NCBI GenBank assembly: GCA_937958685.1
Contig: CALGNF010000129.1
Coordinates: 1 to 7,594 of the forward strand
Direction of reading: 5' to 3'
Source: an uncultured Caryophanales bacterium
Lineage (GTDB): Bacteria; Bacillota_I; Bacilli_A; Izemoplasmatales; Hujiaoplasmataceae
Length of the DNA stretch: 7,594 nt
Shown here: positions 5,687 to 7,594 of the stretch, in pieces
How the letters are laid out: the number at the start of each line of letters is the position of its first letter
How positions within the stretch are numbered: the first letter of the stretch is position 1
Translations under genes and position numbers: made by a program
Notes under the pieces: model-generated
The model's database searches: none
What the model saw: only the letters and a program-made list of their open reading frames with translations
Told to the model about the DNA's origin: nothing

Positions 5687-6846
5687 AACTCGCCTTTCAA
5701 ATTGCCAGAAGGTTCCTAGCTTCCGGCAAAGCCCAGACTTTCTTCATCGTCCTGGGAATCGCGATTGGCGTCTCGGTCCAGGTTTTCATCGGCTCGCTGA
5801 TCAACGGTCTGCAAAAGAGCTTGGTGGACAAGACGATCGGCTCCGCCTCCCAGATCACGATCAAACCGGCGGAAACAACTGACTTTATCGTCGACTATGC
5901 CGAAAAACTCGCCGTCATCAATGCAGCTGACCCAGGAATCACCGTCGCAACTCCCGCCGTCAATGTGAGCGGGGCGATGACGGTAGCCACACTAAGCGAG
6001 CCGACGCTACTTCGTGGCTTTGACTTCGCAGGCGCCAATCAGATCTATGGCTTCGCTGACAAGCTGGAAACGGGATCAAGGCTGCCATCCGCCCTGAATG
6101 AAATCGCGCTCGGCGTCGAACTTGCCCAAGCACTCGGTTTGGATGTTGGTTCGACAATCACCTTCACGTCTCCCCTATATGAGGATATCTCCCTCAAAAT
6201 CGTCGGCATCTTCGACTTCAATGTTCTTCTCATCAACAGCACCTGGTCGATCACCACGCTCGCCACGGTCCAGGGAATCCTCGGGATCGGCGATGCCGTC
6301 TCCCAAATCGAAATGCAGGTAAGTGATGTGTTTGCGGCCGAGACGATCGCTGCCTCAGTGATGGACGAACTGGACGATGCCACCCTGAAAGCGGAAAATT
6401 GGATCGCGAACAACCAGGAATTGCTGAGCGGCCTGCAAGGCCAGAGCATCTCCTCGGTGATGATCCAGGTCTTCGTCATGATTTCCGTGGTGCTCGGCAT
6501 CTCTTCGGTTTTGGCAATCACCGTCATGCAGAAATCAAAACAGATCGGCATCCTCAAAGCCATGGGCATCAAGGATGGCGATTCCAGCCTGGTCTTCCTG
6601 TTCGAAGGCCTGATCCTCGGGATCTTCGGCGCGATCGGGGGCGTCTTGTTGGGTCTTGGTCTCTCCTACGCGTTCACGACGTTCGCTCTCGGCGCCGACG
6701 GCAATCCCGTGGTGCCGCTGGCGATCGATGCCGGCTTCATCACCCTGTCCGCCTTGATTGCCCTCGTTGCCTCAATGGTTGCCTCTCTGATCCCCGCCCG
6801 CAAGTCTTCGCGTCTCAGCGTGATCGAGGTGATCCGCAATGCCTAA
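5683..6846 (+). CDS. ABC transporter permease, MacB/LolC/FtsX type
   Basis: This is the membrane subunit of a type VII (mechanotransmission) ABC transporter. TM1 is at about 17-40. A large extracytoplasmic MacB_PCD-like domain (about 45-255) follows, including the conserved-type segment NEIALGVELAQALGLDVG (139-156). TM2 (about 260-282), TM3 (305-332) and TM4 (350-371) make up the FtsX domain. KQIGILKAMGI (286-296) after TM2 is the coupling region that contacts the ATPase. The C-terminus, [17 protein letters not shown], is typical. At 387 residues it is full length. Only one permease is present, so a homodimer is likely. Its ATG overlaps the sensor's stop (ATGA), with AGAGGAGG seven bases upstream. 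It may extrude peptides, lipids or lipoproteins, or transmit force to an envelope enzyme; the sequence does not say which. Confidence 0.92.
   Translation: MKLAFQIARRFLASGKAQTFFIVLGIAIGVSVQVFIGSLINGLQKSLVDKTIGSASQITIKPAETTDFIVDYAEKLAVINAADPGITVATPAVNVSGAMTVATLSEPTLLRGFDFAGANQIYGFADKLETGSRLPSALNEIALGVELAQALGLDVGSTITFTSPLYEDISLKIVGIFDFNVLLINSTWSITTLATVQGILGIGDAVSQIEMQVSDVFAAETIAASVMDELDDATLKAENWIANNQELLSGLQGQSISSVMIQVFVMISVVLGISSVLAITVMQKSKQIGILKAMGIKDGDSSLVFLFEGLILGIFGAIGGVLLGLGLSYAFTTFALGADGNPVVPLAIDAGFITLSALIALVASMVASLIPARKSSRLSVIEVIRNA
6826..6834 (+). promoter_or_regulatory. Ribosome binding site of the ATPase gene, inside the permease coding end
   Basis: GAGGTGATC matches the anti-Shine-Dalgarno complement over nine bases and ends four bases before the ATG at 6839. 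The same bases encode the Glu-Val-Ile near the conserved C-terminus of the permease, so one stretch serves both protein and translation signal. Confidence 0.8.
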
Positions 6847-7537
6847 TATCGTCGAACTGAAGCACATCACGAAAATCTACGGCGAAAGGACGAAATTTCC
6901 AACCCAGGTCCTCTTCGACATCAATCTCGATTTCGCTGAGGGTTCATTCAACTCGATCATCGGCCAATCCGGTTCGGGAAAATCGACACTGCTCAACATT
7001 CTCGGGACCCTGGACTATCCTTCCGGCGGCTCGGTGTTGATCGCCGACAGGGAAACCTCGCGCATGAACAAGACCGAACTCGCCAAACTCCGCAACGAGA
7101 CGATCGGTTTCATCTTCCAGTTCCATTACCTGTTGCCGGAGTTCACCGCGCTGGAGAACGTCCTGATGCCTTACCGCATCTCCAAGCGTCCCATCACTCC
7201 CGCTGCCGTCAAGCAGGCCGAGGAGCTTCTTGATCTTGTCGGACTCTCCAAGTTCAAACAAAACCTGGCGGTGAACATGTCCGGTGGCCAGCAACAGCGC
7301 GTGGCCATCGCCAGAAGCTTGATGAACAATCCCAAGTTGATCCTCGCGGACGAACCGACAGGCAACCTTGACAGCGATGCCACCGAACAGGTCTACACCC
7401 TGCTCAGGGAGATCAACCAACGTTTCAACACGACGTTCATCATCATCACCCATGACCGGCACATCGCCGAGAAGGCCGACCGGATCGTCGAGATCAAGGA
7501 CGGCAAGATCTACATGGATGTCACCAAATCCAATTAA
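6839..7537 (+). CDS. ABC transporter ATP-binding protein, LolD/MacB type
   Basis: This ATPase subunit powers the permease encoded just upstream. All catalytic elements are present: Walker [10 protein letters not shown] (42-50), Q-loop Gln94 in [10 protein letters not shown], signature MSGGQQQR (147-154), Walker B LILADE (167-172), D-loop NLDS (176-179) and switch His205. [19 protein letters not shown] and [10 protein letters not shown] are hallmarks of the LolD/MacB/FtsE group of type VII exporters. At 232 residues it is normal length, with no fused membrane domain. The start ATG overlaps the permease stop by 8 bases in another frame, so translation is probably coupled and the two subunits made in step. 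The closest functional relatives (LolD, YknY, bacitracin-type exporters) cannot be separated by eye. A terminator-like structure follows at once. Confidence 0.95.
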   Translation: MPNIVELKHITKIYGERTKFPTQVLFDINLDFAEGSFNSIIGQSGSGKSTLLNILGTLDYPSGGSVLIADRETSRMNKTELAKLRNETIGFIFQFHYLLPEFTALENVLMPYRISKRPITPAAVKQAEELLDLVGLSKFKQNLAVNMSGGQQQRVAIARSLMNNPKLILADEPTGNLDSDATEQVYTLLREINQRFNTTFIIITHDRHIAEKADRIVEIKDGKIYMDVTKSN

Positions 7538-7539
7538 AG

Positions 7540-7594
7540 AAGGGACTGTAAGGAAATGAAGATTTGATTATCTTCATGGACTACACAGTCCCTT
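7540..7594 (+). terminator. Nested hairpin ending the sensor-ABC operon (cut by window edge)
   Basis: A perfect 10-bp outer stem (AAGGGACTGT, 7540-7549, with ACAGTCCCTT, 7585-7594) encloses a perfect 8-bp inner hairpin (ATGAAGAT, 7556-7563, with ATCTTCAT, 7570-7577; loop TTGATT). It begins two bases after the ATPase stop codon. The sequence ends in TT exactly where a T tract would be expected, so an intrinsic terminator is likely but not proven. It could instead be the edge of a repeat or mobile element that stopped the assembly. A shorter alternative hairpin (GGACT-ACAC-AGTCC, 7578-7591) would exclude the outer stem. Confidence 0.6.

Noticed and set aside
7556..7567. Four-codon mini frame (ATG AAG ATT TGA) after the ATPase gene
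   Set aside because: It has only a poorly spaced AAGGAA upstream and sits inside the inner hairpin; nothing supports its translation.
7540..7594. Terminal inverted repeat of an insertion sequence
   Set aside because: No transposase or target-site duplication is visible, and a terminator position two bases after a stop codon is the simpler explanation. It cannot be excluded beyond the edge.

Overview
This 7.6 kb window looks like a complete short-read contig. It begins with sequencing adapter (1-51) and ends inside a palindrome, so both ends are probably assembly ends. It holds six protein genes in two divergent groups around a control region at about 4862-5038. The likely source is a Firmicutes- or Tenericutes-like (Bacillota) bacterium of middling GC content. 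This is inferred from strong Shine-Dalgarno sequences matching AGGAGGTGATC, promoters with an extended -10 (TGnTATAAT), a TTG start, intrinsic terminators with T tracts, and an archaeal-type aspartyl-tRNA synthetase of the sort found in some clostridia and relatives. TGA acts as a stop codon (5684-5686), so this is not a mycoplasma-type code. No RNA gene, CRISPR array, insertion sequence or transposase was seen.

The leftward (minus) group reads from the centre to the left edge. First is a MscS-family mechanosensitive channel (3812-4861), then an archaeal-type AspRS (2385-3701), then a long fusion of a Gfo/Idh/MocA-type dehydrogenase with an Eis-like GNAT acetyltransferase (from 2293, cut off by the contig start). 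Each has its own promoter, and the first two each end in an intrinsic terminator. They are therefore separate transcription units, not an operon.

The rightward (plus) group is a tight operon of three overlapping genes. It encodes a stand-alone cobalamin-binding-type sensor protein with a cap domain (5039-5686), a single MacB/LolC-type ABC permease (5683-6846) and its LolD/MacB-type ATPase (6839-7537). The ATGA overlap and the 8-base overlap imply translational coupling, and the operon ends in a nested hairpin at the window edge. The association suggests that a corrinoid (or heme, or light) sensing domain without a DNA-binding domain is made together with an envelope ABC exporter. That is the most intriguing system in the window.

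The most important caution is the left end. The last seven residues of the fusion protein's reading frame (EIGRAHV) come from adapter sequence, and the gene's true 3' end is missing.
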